A stretch of DNA of 64,000 nucleotides from Acidimicrobiia bacterium (GCA_012959995.1 DUCC01000034.1:1-64000), one strand, 5' to 3'; numbered from the stretch's first letter, positions 1-7,408 are shown. Numbers and translations are program-made. Notes: generated from the letters alone by a model not told the origin.

Positions 1-507
1 GATGTAGACCTCGGAAGTTTTGATATTGAACTCACCAGTGACTTTGAAACCCACTGCGACGCCGACGACGGAACCTTCACCGTTTCGTTCATGAATAACT
101 ACACCGGTGAGGGCTTCACTGCTGCCGATCGGTGGGTCGCTATAAGTGTGGAAGATAACGACGGCATTGGTTGGGCACCATCAGACGGCTCAACTCCAAA
201 CTTTGGAAAATTTGAAGAAGGAGAAGGGTTCAGTTATACCCAAGATGCCCTCCCTGGAAGCTACCAAGCAACCGTGACCTTCTACCTCAGCCTCCTCGAA
301 GTTGACCCACCTGATGCAGAAAGCGTTGTCGCCGAAATGGCCGCCGACGGTGAAACCTTTTGGCAAGAAACGGTCAGCGTTGACTGCACCCCAGACGAAC
401 CCGTCGAGACCACTGAAGAAGTTGAAGAGCCAACTGAAACCCCAGAAGAAATTGAAGAGTCCGAAGTAGACGAAGCCATCGAAGGGTCCCCCCTCTTCAC
501 CGGCTAA
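1..507 (+). CDS. Secreted SPLFTG-tailed protein, paralog 1 (5' truncated)
   Basis: The frame is open from base 1, so the start and any signal peptide lie outside the window. The visible part has a globular region with a His-Cys pair near residue 18, an Arg-Trp motif (DRWVA), a Pro-Gly turn and a second Cys just before an acidic linker rich in Glu, Thr and Pro. It ends ESEVDEA-xx-GSPLFTG and stops. The same Cys, Trp and Pro-Gly landmarks and the same tail occur in the next two genes, so this is the first visible member of a tandem family. The two Cys probably form a disulfide (inference). I recognise no named domain and no function can be assigned. A hairpin follows 16 bases after the stop. 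Confidence 0.8.
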   Translation, partial: DVDLGSFDIELTSDFETHCDADDGTFTVSFMNNYTGEGFTAADRWVAISVEDNDGIGWAPSDGSTPNFGKFEEGEGFSYTQDALPGSYQATVTFYLSLLEVDPPDAESVVAEMAADGETFWQETVSVDCTPDEPVETTEEVEEPTETPEEIEESEVDEAIEGSPLFTG

Positions 508-523
508 TCCCTTCCCTTATTGA

Positions 524-551
524 GATGCCGGCAGCTAATGCTGCCGGCATC
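524..551 (+). terminator. GC-rich hairpin after paralog 1
   Basis: A 12-bp perfect stem (GATGCCGGCAGC pairing with its complement) closes a TAAT loop. No U-tract follows directly, so it may be a weak terminator or an mRNA 3'-end stabiliser. Equivalent hairpins follow the next two genes, with compensatory base changes. Confidence 0.6.
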
Positions 552-618
552 TACGCGTCTAATGGAAAGCCTCTTTGAACCTGTCAGATTTTTCACCCTA
601 AGTCATCCCCTTTTTGAA

Positions 619-635
619 GCTTGGAAACACCAAGC
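619..635 (+). promoter_or_regulatory. Leader hairpin upstream of paralog 2
   Basis: GCTTGG and CCAAGC form a 6-bp stem with an AAACA loop, 19 bases before the ATG and just before the ribosome-binding site (AAAAGGA). The same element, with loop AAGCA, precedes paralog 3. Upstream of it lies a conserved GA(A/G)CCTGTCAGAT box near 587-600. I cannot identify a clear -35/-10 pair here. Confidence 0.45.
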
Positions 636-654
636 ACTAACAAAAGGAACCCTC

Positions 655-1302
655 ATGAAAAAACTTACCCACCTTATTACTGTCATGGTTGTTTTAGCTT
701 CGTCGCTAATGATGACCCCTCAAACCGTTTCAGCAATTAGCATCGAGCCCTACATTCCTATCGCTGCTCCAGTGGTCACCGGCTCAGTTGACGTAAACTT
801 CATCACTGCTCTTGATGGCCACTGCGAGGGTGAACCCACAGGTGCCGTAGTAAGCATCGAAAACAACACCACCACAAACCGGTGGGTAGCCGCCAGTTTT
901 GATGTTGACATCGACGGAATTGTTGAAGCTTGGCAGCCCGTTGGAGCACCCACCCATTTTGAACTTCTTGCTCCAGGAGACCACGCCAGTTACGGTTTTT
1001 CTGCTCCGGCTGGCAGTTTCGTAGCACTTATCTCGGTTTATGTAGCAGAGCATAGTTACGACGCTGACGACGCTTTGGGAGAAGGTGCCGACTTCACCAG
1101 GTCCATCCACAAATATTGCCCGGATTCTGATCCCGTTACTCCCGGAAACACTCCAGAGGACACTCCAGAAGAAACTCCAGAGGATAAGCCCGAGGACACT
1201 CCAGAAGAAACTCCCGAGGACACTCCAGAAGAGACTCCAGAAGAAATTGAAGAATCCGAAGTAGACGAAGCCGTTCCCGGCTCGCCGCTCTTCACTGGCT
1301 AA
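655..1302 (+). CDS. Secreted SPLFTG-tailed protein, paralog 2
   Basis: The start at 655 is chosen for AAAAGGA seven bases upstream and for a classic Sec signal peptide (MKKL..., hydrophobic core, cleavage likely after TVSA near residue 27). This gives 215 aa. The mature part has the family landmarks: HC near the start, NRWVA, a PGDHASY turn, and a second Cys (KYC) before the linker. The linker is about ten TPEDTPEET-type tetrapeptide repeats, then EEIEESEVDEA and the terminal GSPLFTG. The frame also extends upstream of 655, but that part lies in the repeated leader and has no ribosome-binding site. The protein is probably exported and kept extended by the acidic stalk. No membrane anchor follows the tail, so it is not a standard LPXTG sortase substrate. 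Function unknown. Confidence 0.85.
   Translation: MKKLTHLITVMVVLASSLMMTPQTVSAISIEPYIPIAAPVVTGSVDVNFITALDGHCEGEPTGAVVSIENNTTTNRWVAASFDVDIDGIVEAWQPVGAPTHFELLAPGDHASYGFSAPAGSFVALISVYVAEHSYDADDALGEGADFTRSIHKYCPDSDPVTPGNTPEDTPEETPEDKPEDTPEETPEDTPEETPEEIEESEVDEAVPGSPLFTG
1141..1250 (+). repeat. In-gene Thr-Pro-Glu repeat of paralog 2
   Basis: Degenerate 12-base units (ACTCCAGAGGAC / ACTCCAGAAGAA) encode TPED/TPEE tetrapeptides in frame. This is a low-complexity acidic stalk, likely variable in length between strains by slippage. Confidence 0.8.
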
Positions 1303-1318
1303 ACCCTCCCAAACCCCC

Positions 1319-1346
1319 GATGCCGGCAGCACCAGCTGCCGGCATC
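1319..1346 (+). terminator. GC-rich hairpin after paralog 2
   Basis: A 12-bp perfect stem with an ACCA loop, 17 bases after the stop codon. The stem is almost identical to the one at 524-551. A short A-tract and T-tract (around 1353-1365) follow, but not directly, so termination strength is uncertain. Confidence 0.6.
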
Positions 1347-1408
1347 GGCGCGTAAAAAACTTTTTCGAGCCTGTCAGATCTTTCACTCTGAGCCATCTCC
1401 CTTTTGAA

Positions 1409-1425
1409 GCTTGGAAGCACCAAGC
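1409..1425 (+). promoter_or_regulatory. Leader hairpin upstream of paralog 3
   Basis: GCTTGG / CCAAGC stem with an AAGCA loop, at the same distance from the ribosome-binding site and start codon as the element at 619-635. The flanks (TTTTGAA before it, ACTAACAAAAGGAA after it) are also conserved. Confidence 0.45.
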
Positions 1426-1445
1426 ACTAACAAAAGGAAACCCTC

Positions 1446-2180
1446 ATGAAAAAATTAATACACACCCTTACTGCTTTGGCCATTGTTGCCAGCTCACTAC
1501 TTATCGTCAGCAACACCGCCTCAGCAATGCCTACAGGGTCAATCGACACAATTATTTATGCGGATATTGATAACCATTGTTCTGGAAGTTCCAGCATCAC
1601 GGTCAAATCAGTAAATAACTTGCCGCCAGTACCTGGCAACGAACGATGGGCACGAGCAGAGCTCGTCATGGTTGATTCCACGGGATTAACCGTTTTATTG
1701 GCTCCCGGGCCGAGCCCCACTCATGTTGACCAGTTTTTTCCTGGCGACTCATTTACTCATGTCTTTTACCCACCTCCTGGTGATCTTTATATGGTTGCCG
1801 CCTTTTTTGTTTATTCGAGCCCTTCAGCAGCGGATGACCTAACAATCCCCGCAGAGATGTTTGAGCACTTCGGAATTACCTGCGGAGACGACGATGGTGG
1901 TGGCGACGATGGTGGCGACGATGGTGGCGACGATGGTGGCGACGATGGTGGCGACGATGGTGGCGACGATGGTGGCGACGATGGCGACGATGGCGGTGAC
2001 ACAACCGATGGTGGCGACGATGGTGGTGACGATGGCGACGATGGCGGTGACACAACCGATGGTGGCGACGATGGTGGTGACACAACCGAAGACGGTGAGA
2101 CAACCGAAACCCACAGTGGCGAAGTCAAAGAGTCAGAAGTAGACGAAGCGGTAGTCGGCTCTCCGCTCTTCACCGGCTAA
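1446..2180 (+). CDS. Secreted SPLFTG-tailed protein, paralog 3
   Basis: This 244-aa protein starts at ATG 1446 after AAAAGGAAA. It has a Sec signal peptide ending near NTASA (residue 27). Family landmarks are present: NHC, ERWARAE, a PGDSFTH turn and a Cys (ITC) before the linker. The linker differs from its neighbours: it is Asp-Gly (GDDG) repeats interrupted by DTTDGG. The terminal block ESEVDEAVVGSPLFTG matches the other two paralogs although the linkers are unrelated. Acidic Asp-Gly stretches often bind calcium in other proteins; whether this one does is inference. Function unknown. Confidence 0.85.
   Translation: MKKLIHTLTALAIVASSLLIVSNTASAMPTGSIDTIIYADIDNHCSGSSSITVKSVNNLPPVPGNERWARAELVMVDSTGLTVLLAPGPSPTHVDQFFPGDSFTHVFYPPPGDLYMVAAFFVYSSPSAADDLTIPAEMFEHFGITCGDDDGGGDDGGDDGGDDGGDDGGDDGGDDGGDDGDDGGDTTDGGDDGGDDGDDGGDTTDGGDDGGDTTEDGETTETHSGEVKESEVDEAVVGSPLFTG
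1888..2096 (+). repeat. In-gene Asp-Gly tandem repeat
   Basis: About seven copies of a 12-base unit (GGTGGCGACGAT) are followed by two perfect 51-base copies at 1980-2030 and 2031-2081. All are in frame. The perfect 51-base duplication suggests recent slippage or unequal recombination. Long opposite-strand open frames here are side effects of the repeat. Confidence 0.9.
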
Positions 2181-2192
2181 ATACTCCCAACC

Positions 2193-2224
2193 CTGGTGCC
2201 GGCAGCTCCCGCTGCCGGCACCAG
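2193..2224 (+). terminator. GC-rich hairpin after paralog 3
   Basis: A 14-bp stem closes a TCCC loop. Compared with the hairpins at 524 and 1319, the third base of the conserved stem reads GG rather than GA, and its partner changes to CC rather than TC, so pairing is kept. GCGCGTAAAA and CCTGTCAGA follow, as in the other spacers, but the leader hairpin is missing. Confidence 0.6.
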
Positions 2225-2311
2225 CGCGTAAAAGCCTTTTTCGAACCTGTCAGAACTACGCCCGTGGCAACTCAACACTTTGAACACAACAACCAACCAA
2301 AAGGACCAACC

Positions 2312-3172
2312 ATGAAAACCCGCCAAACCACCGCACTTCTCCTAACCATCACTCTGGCGCTTACCGCTTGCGGAGGCACCCCGGCCACTGAAGAAACAGG
2401 CCCCAAAGAGTCGCCAGTTACCACCGAGGCACCGGCGCCGTCGACCACCGAAGCACCAGCACCAACCCCAACCGAAGCACCAGCACCAACCACTGAGGCA
2501 CCGGCGCCGTCGACCACCGAAACACCTGCACCCACCCCAACCGAAGCACCAGTCGAAGAAACCGCATTCGTCCCCGACCCAATTTATGTAGCCCGAGCAA
2601 TTGGCACCGTCGAGGCCTATGCCAACCCCAGCGACACCGACCCCGCCTGGACCTTCGAAGACACCACCGACTACGGCTCCACCACCGTGTTCCTTGTCAA
2701 CACAGTAGAAGGCGACTGGTACAACGTGGACCTCCCGGTTCGCCCTAACGAAACCAGCGGTTGGGTACACGCCAGCCAAATAGAACTCCGCACCGTCACC
2801 TTGACCATCGTCATTGACCAATCAGAACGCACCCTCACCGTCAACGATGGCCCAGACGTAGTCCTCGAAACCTCAGTAGCGATCGGCAGCGAAGAAAACC
2901 CCAGCCCTACCGGCGAATTCTTCCTCACCGACAAACTCCTCACCGGCAACCCAAGTGGCGCCTACGGACCCGTCGCCTTCGGACTCTCCGCCTTCTCTGA
3001 CACCCTGTCATCTTTTGCCGGTGGCCCCGGGCAAATAGGTATCCATGGCACCAACCAACAGGACTCCATCGGCACCGCCTCCTCACACGGATGCATCCGC
3101 ACTCCTAACGAAGTAGCCCTTTTACTCAACGACCTTTTGCCCCTCGGCACACCAGTAACCATCCAAGCCTAA
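2312..3172 (+). CDS. L,D-transpeptidase (YkuD family) lipoprotein with SH3-like region
   Basis: Start at ATG 2312 after AAAAGGA. The N-terminus is a lipoprotein signal (TLALTAC), so Cys20 is the likely lipidated residue. A Pro-Thr-Glu-Ala repeat stalk covers roughly residues 30-75. An SH3-like stretch (VEAYANPSD... GWVHASQIE) lies near 85-145. The YkuD catalytic domain ends the 286-aa protein, with GIHGT and SHGCIR; the Cys of SHGCIR (about residue 261) is the nucleophile. The family makes 3-3 cross-links in peptidoglycan or attaches proteins to it. The lipobox and stalk place it on the outer face of the membrane, reaching into the wall. A strong terminator follows 14 bases downstream. Confidence 0.9.
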   Translation: MKTRQTTALLLTITLALTACGGTPATEETGPKESPVTTEAPAPSTTEAPAPTPTEAPAPTTEAPAPSTTETPAPTPTEAPVEETAFVPDPIYVARAIGTVEAYANPSDTDPAWTFEDTTDYGSTTVFLVNTVEGDWYNVDLPVRPNETSGWVHASQIELRTVTLTIVIDQSERTLTVNDGPDVVLETSVAIGSEENPSPTGEFFLTDKLLTGNPSGAYGPVAFGLSAFSDTLSSFAGGPGQIGIHGTNQQDSIGTASSHGCIRTPNEVALLLNDLLPLGTPVTIQA

Positions 3173-3186
3173 ATCGCGGGACCCCA

Positions 3187-3220
3187 AAACCCCGGCCCGA
3201 ATACCCTCGGGTCGGGGTTT
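3187..3220. terminator. Rho-independent terminator between convergent genes
   Basis: A 14-bp stem (one G-U pair) with an ATACCC loop, preceded by AAAA and followed by TTT on the plus strand. It sits between the L,D-transpeptidase stop and the convergent GH43-like stop, so it can serve both strands. Confidence 0.8.
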
Positions 3221-3227
3221 CTCGCGT

Positions 3228-4862
3228 TTACCTTCTCCCAAGCCCCGGAGCCAGCCAGCCCCAAGGAGTGGTCGTGGTCGTCGTGGTAAGAACCGGCATC
3301 AAAGGCTGAACTCGGCTCACCATGGTGGTTGTGGTAGTCGTGGTAAGAACCGGCATCAAAGGCTGAACTCGGCTCACCATGGTGGTTGTGGTAGTCGTAA
3401 TTTCCACCGGGCCCACGCGCCTCGTTATCTCAAGAGAGAGCGAAGGAAGCGCAGCCACTGACCTCACTTGTTGTGGGTTCCATTCACCCGCAACTAACCC
3501 CTCACTCATGTCTACAAAATCTGGAGGTGCTGTGTAACAACTGCCATCTAGTGTCGTAGTCGCCCTTCTTTCAGTTTGGATGTGTTCAAGAACCCGAGCC
3601 ATCTGTACAACCCCCGTTACCCCTGTTCCCCCTTCATCAAACCCTGCGCCACCTTCCCAAGTACAAACAACCACATAGTCATCTTCGCCATCCGAGACAA
3701 AAGTTACCCCACCAGGACCAACCAGCCCATCGCCTGAACTCAACCACTGCCCTTCTTTTACGCAAGGACCAGAAGGCGACGCACAACTGGCTATACCTGT
3801 GCTGTATGACGCACTATCCCACCACCCAGCCGAATAAGACAGCCAAAGATCCCCATCTGAATCACGAAAAAAATCTGGATTCTCAATTAACGGCCATTCC
3901 CAATCCTGATCCCGGCACAACAAGTTTGTTGACTCCCCAAGAAGCCTCATAGCGGAGGTGTTTAGCCGTTGAGAAAAAATACATGCCGTCCCGTTTATGT
4001 GGGGTGCATTTGTATCAGCCTTCCAAGCTATCCATAAAGACCCATCATCATCACGAAAAGGAGAAGGATCGATTGACCCCCCCAGTGACTCTTGGCAAAT
4101 AAAAGGATCCGAACCTCGATCAATAAAAGGTCCAGTAGGCGCAGGAGCAACAGCGAGACCAACACACTGAACCCCCGCTGGGTACGCCGAATCTGCAGTA
4201 GTGCCAAGAACTCGAGCCGTATAAAAAAGAATCCATTTGTTGCTTGCGTTTATTACCCCCGGCGCCCAAGTCCAACTATCCTCAGCCCACGACCCAACTT
4301 TTTCTAAACCATCACCAACAGCTTCCCATGCAGAAAAGTCTGTAGTTTTCCAAATAGGGACATTAATCGGCGGGCCAAACGGGAAAATATTTGTGGTGTA
4401 GAGATAACCTATCCCGTTATCTATGACCAATTCAGGGTCCCGTGCCTCAAAAGGAGTAAATGTAAACTCATCACCCTTTGGCGCATTATCGGGGTCCAAC
4501 GGCGTTCCGCTATCTTGAGTTTTTTGCATCCCTTCCTCTTCGCCACTCTCCTCACCAGATGACTCAGAACCGTCTGAGCCAGTATCCCCAAGAGTTTCCC
4601 CTCCAAGAACGCCGCCACTCTCCTCACCGGAATCAAACCCGTCCTCTTCGTTTTCACCAGACTGCATCGGACCCTCCGCTGCTGTGTCTCCTGCTTCGCC
4701 TAATTCTTCTTGAACGCTGTCCGACGTTGAATCTCTTTGGTCGACCAACGTATTCTCTGAAGAATCGTCCCGGCTCAAAATTTCATCATTTTGAACACCG
4801 CACCCCACAAAAACCAGCACCAATGCGCCATAAATAACCGCCCTGCCCATTGATTTAAGCAT
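3228..4862 (-). CDS. GH43-like five-bladed beta-propeller lipoprotein
   Basis: 544 aa. The start at 4862 follows GGGGG six bases upstream. The N-terminus carries a lipobox (LVFVGC), then about 100 residues of acidic Ser/Gly/Glu linker, then a propeller region near residues 130-430. That region has motifs typical of the GH43/GH62/GH117 clan: DPELVIDNGIGYLY, WTWAPGVI, and SIDPSPFRDDDGSLWIAWK. These resemble the Asp-containing blade motifs of arabinanases and xylosidases, but I cannot confirm all three catalytic acids. Substrate unknown; plant- or algal-type polysaccharide is an inference. The C-terminus is a poly-Thr segment containing two identical 19-residue repeats (VSRVQPLMPVL core), which looks like a recent duplication. 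Divergent from the HisN-like gene. Confidence 0.75.
   Translation of the reverse strand: MLKSMGRAVIYGALVLVFVGCGVQNDEILSRDDSSENTLVDQRDSTSDSVQEELGEAGDTAAEGPMQSGENEEDGFDSGEESGGVLGGETLGDTGSDGSESSGEESGEEEGMQKTQDSGTPLDPDNAPKGDEFTFTPFEARDPELVIDNGIGYLYTTNIFPFGPPINVPIWKTTDFSAWEAVGDGLEKVGSWAEDSWTWAPGVINASNKWILFYTARVLGTTADSAYPAGVQCVGLAVAPAPTGPFIDRGSDPFICQESLGGSIDPSPFRDDDGSLWIAWKADTNAPHINGTACIFSQRLNTSAMRLLGESTNLLCRDQDWEWPLIENPDFFRDSDGDLWLSYSAGWWDSASYSTGIASCASPSGPCVKEGQWLSSGDGLVGPGGVTFVSDGEDDYVVVCTWEGGAGFDEGGTGVTGVVQMARVLEHIQTERRATTTLDGSCYTAPPDFVDMSEGLVAGEWNPQQVRSVAALPSLSLEITRRVGPVEITTTTTTMVSRVQPLMPVLTTTTTTTMVSRVQPLMPVLTTTTTTTPWGWLAPGLGRR
3280..3393 (-). repeat. Two perfect 57-bp tandem repeats inside the GH43-like gene
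   Basis: Units 3280-3336 and 3337-3393 are identical and in frame (19 residues each). They encode a hexa-Thr run plus MVSRVQPLMPVL. Perfect identity implies a recent event. Confidence 0.9.
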
Positions 4863-4915
4863 TTGTTACCCCCGTTAAACTTGCCGACAACCAGCACCCT
4901 TTAGACTAGGTAATC

Positions 4916-5692
4916 ATGACTTTAGCCCTTCCGCCAGTAGACCCAGAGATTTTAAGTTTCGCCACTACCATCGCTCAAGAAGCCGGGGCCTACACATTAG
5001 AAACCTTCCAAAGCCCTGACCTGGACGTTGAAGGCAAAGGAGATGGCACCCCAGTAACGGCCACCGACCGAGGCGCTGAACGACTCTTACGCCAACGCAT
5101 CAGCGAGGCCTTCCCCGACGACGCCATTGTGGGTGAAGAAGAAGCCGATACCGAAGGAACCTCCGGCCGCACCTGGATCCTCGACCCCATCGACGGCACC
5201 GAATCTTTCATACGCGGCGTACCCCTCTACGGAAACCTCGTAGCCATGGAAGACCAGCATGGGCCCGCCGTAGGTGTCATAAATATTCCCGGACTCGGCG
5301 AATGTATTTCCGCAGGCCGAGGAAAAGGGTGCTTTCTCAACGGAACCCAAGTGCACGTATCTAACCAAACCACGCTCGAAGGCGCCTGTTTAGTTACCAG
5401 TGGCGTGGACTACTGGCCTTCAGTCACCGAACTGGAGCCATTCATCCAAACCGGCACCGTTATGCGCACCTGGGGCGACGCCTACGGCTACGTATTGGTC
5501 GCCACAGGACGAGCCGACGCCATGATTGACCCGTTGGTTAACCGCTGGGATGTGGCCCCCATGCTGACCATTTTCCCTGAAGCCGGCGGTCTCTTCACCG
5601 ATTTTTCAGGAAACATCACCGCGGAAGGTGGCAGCGCCGTAGCGGCCAACCCAAGCCTCCATCAAGCCATCATCAAAACCCTTAACTCCTGA
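4916..5692 (+). CDS. hisN: Inositol-monophosphatase-family phosphatase, HisN-like
   Basis: 258 aa. Metal-binding motifs of the family are visible: GEEEAD (about residues 78-83), DPIDGTESF (about 98-106) and WDVAPM near 210. The RGVPLYG stretch after DPIDGT resembles histidinol-phosphate phosphatases (HisN), which remove phosphate from L-histidinol phosphate in histidine synthesis. A role on inositol phosphates cannot be excluded. A TAGACT hexamer lies at 4902-4907, eight bases before the ATG, with TTGCCG at 4881-4886, and there is no ribosome-binding site. The mRNA may therefore be leaderless (inference). The 3' end overlaps the convergent DUF3105 gene by 87 bases. Confidence 0.8.
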   Translation: MTLALPPVDPEILSFATTIAQEAGAYTLETFQSPDLDVEGKGDGTPVTATDRGAERLLRQRISEAFPDDAIVGEEEADTEGTSGRTWILDPIDGTESFIRGVPLYGNLVAMEDQHGPAVGVINIPGLGECISAGRGKGCFLNGTQVHVSNQTTLEGACLVTSGVDYWPSVTELEPFIQTGTVMRTWGDAYGYVLVATGRADAMIDPLVNRWDVAPMLTIFPEAGGLFTDFSGNITAEGGSAVAANPSLHQAIIKTLNS

Positions 5693-6286
5693 ACGCTTCG
5701 CTGGCGCAAACGGCTCATCTGGCGGCACCCCCAAACCACCAGTACAAGACACTCCAGGCTCCGGGGAATCTTCCGCATCGGTAAAAGCTTCAACAAAGCC
5801 CAAAATTCGTGGGTCGTCTACTTCTTGAATCTCTAAACGGCGACCCCATGAAGTAACCACCACCGGCGCAGGTTGCTCCGGATACGGCGATATCAACAAC
5901 CTTTCGTTGTTGCTAAACAACCCAGCCAAAGACAAAACCTTTTCTTCGCTCAAACTCGGCAAGTAAGTCACCCAAATCATGCCGTGTTCCAAGGTGTGGA
6001 CCACCATTTCGTCGTGCAACTCAACCGAATAAACACCACAGTTGTGCCACACATCAAAATGATCCCCTCCCGATGGTGGAACTGTGGGGTAATCCACGTC
6101 AAACGGTGTGTGGTTTCGGCTTAACCCATCTACCTTTTCGACTGCTGATAAATCCACAACCACCGTTGTCGAAGGAATAACCGTTGTTGTTGTTACCAGC
6201 GTCGCCGGAGGAACCGCCTGTACCGCCCCAGTGCTACACCCTGCAACCACCACCAAAAACCACCACAGACCCTTAGGTCGGCGCAT
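5606..6286 (-). CDS. DUF3105 family lipoprotein
   Basis: ATG 6286 is preferred over the in-frame TTG at 6307 because GAAGGTG lies just upstream and the N-terminus becomes a compact lipoprotein signal (WFLVVVAGCS). The 226-aa protein has the DUF3105 signature: PPSGGDHFDVWHNCGVY, then VVHTLEHGMIWVTY, with conserved His residues that could bind metal. A Thr-rich stalk separates the lipobox from the domain. Its function is not established. The 5' end overlaps the stop of the upstream gene by 14 bases, so the two are probably co-transcribed. Confidence 0.8.
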   Translation of the reverse strand: MRRPKGLWWFLVVVAGCSTGAVQAVPPATLVTTTTVIPSTTVVVDLSAVEKVDGLSRNHTPFDVDYPTVPPSGGDHFDVWHNCGVYSVELHDEMVVHTLEHGMIWVTYLPSLSEEKVLSLAGLFSNNERLLISPYPEQPAPVVVTSWGRRLEIQEVDDPRILGFVEAFTDAEDSPEPGVSCTGGLGVPPDEPFAPAKRSGVKGFDDGLMEAWVGRYGAATFRGDVS

Positions 6287-7268
6287 GATCACCTTCAAAA
6301 ACTTCAATCACCAACCCGCGTTCTCGCACATCATGTAAAAAGGCCACCGGTTCAACCATTTCAGCCAAACCAGCCATCCCTCGCTTTTTCAGGCGACCCG
6401 TTAACGCCCACTCAGCAGCAGTAGCCGCCACCGTGGCCGCCGCTACCGCAGGACGCTCAGTAACCCCCAACACCACCGCCTTATGTGCGCCATCTTGTTT
6501 ACCCTGTAGTTCCACCCGTATCGCCCCTGGCCCACCCTCTGAGTGGGGAGGCGCCAACATCGGCAACGGAGCCGTCAAACGGTCTCTACGAGTAGCAGAA
6601 ACCCGAGAGGTAATCCACTCTGCTTGCGGAAAGGCGTGGTGTAAAAGCACTGGTCCAGCCAAAGCAGCTCGATAACAATCCTGTGGACCTACCGGTTCAG
6701 GGAACCAACACAACGATCGGCCCGAACCCCCCGGGTTACGCGCCCACTGCCCTTGACGCCAATCGTAAGCAATCCGACTCAACGCCCGATGATGAACCAA
6801 AGCACAAGCCGGCCCACCAGTACCTGCTTTCGCAATATGAATCTCTTCTACCTGATCAAGCCACGTGGCCCCATGAGCCGCCAACACACAACTCAAACCA
6901 GGAGCAAACCCGGCGCCTAAAACCACCGAGACTCCGGCTTCTTTTGCTTGAAGAGACAATTTCAACATTGACACGGTTTCCGCCAAGCCATCGCCAGTGG
7001 TTATGACCGGGCGTTGATGCGCCAAAGCATCTACCAAAGCCGGTAACTGTGTGCCCCCAGGGGTCGCTACCACCACCACGTCGGCTTCCAGCGACGCCGG
7101 AAATGGCGCGTGCTCAATAATGAGTCGTTCCCCTAGCGAACGCGAAACCCAAGCTAAACGATCAGCATCAGTGTCACGCAACACAACTTGATCAACTAAG
7201 CCCCCCGACAGCAACTGGCGAGCCACCCGTGCTCCCACTGCTCCGGCCCCCAAAACAGCAGCTCTCAT
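6273..7268 (-). CDS. Saccharopine-dehydrogenase-like NAD(P)-binding oxidoreductase
   Basis: 331 aa. The N-terminal Rossmann motif GAGAVGARVARQL and the DTDAD end of beta-2 mark an NAD(P)-binding fold. The overall pattern (TTGDG, GAGFAPGLSCVLA) fits the saccharopine dehydrogenase / homospermidine synthase superfamily. Substrate unknown. The ATG overlaps the stop of a 46-aa frame upstream (TGATG), suggesting translational coupling. It reads into the DUF3105 gene. Confidence 0.75.
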   Translation of the reverse strand: MRAAVLGAGAVGARVARQLLSGGLVDQVVLRDTDADRLAWVSRSLGERLIIEHAPFPASLEADVVVVATPGGTQLPALVDALAHQRPVITTGDGLAETVSMLKLSLQAKEAGVSVVLGAGFAPGLSCVLAAHGATWLDQVEEIHIAKAGTGGPACALVHHRALSRIAYDWRQGQWARNPGGSGRSLCWFPEPVGPQDCYRAALAGPVLLHHAFPQAEWITSRVSATRRDRLTAPLPMLAPPHSEGGPGAIRVELQGKQDGAHKAVVLGVTERPAVAAATVAATAAEWALTGRLKKRGMAGLAEMVEPVAFLHDVRERGLVIEVFEGDHAPT

Positions 7269-7408
7269 CAGCGAAGATCCGGCCCTTCAAGACGGCGCCA
7301 CCCGCCCGTTTGGCGAGGAGTACGAGTGATACCAATAGCCCGAAAAACACTCGCCACAGCAGCCGCAGCCATAATTGACTCAAGAGCTCCTCGGATGGTA
7401 CGCATCAT
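7268..7408 (-). CDS. Small hypothetical protein, 46 aa
   Basis: Starts at ATG 7408 (a second ATG follows at once) and ends with a TGA that overlaps the next gene's ATG. The sequence has a short hydrophobic stretch (SIMAAAAVASVF) and a basic tail. The upstream AGGTCCGAG is only a moderate ribosome-binding site. Support is coupling and position after the tRNA; I recognise no family, and it could be a leader peptide. Confidence 0.4.
   Translation of the reverse strand: MMRTIRGALESIMAAAAVASVFRAIGITRTPRQTGGWRRLEGPDLR

Noticed and set aside
480-507. Canonical LPXTG sortase signal at the SPLFTG tail
   Set aside because: Motif order is PLFTG and there is no membrane helix or basic tail after it; the protein stops at the Gly.
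784-1386. 200-residue open frame on the minus strand through paralog 2
   Set aside because: It is antisense to a well-supported secreted protein and spans its terminator; composition is a reflection of the repeat.
1888-2096. CRISPR-like array
   Set aside because: The repeats are contiguous, in frame with a secreted protein, and lack spacers of constant length.
1811-2173. Long opposite-strand open frames across the Asp-Gly repeat
   Set aside because: They arise from the 12-base periodic repeat, encode only low-complexity Ser/Pro or Ala/Thr/Val strings, and have no ribosome-binding site.
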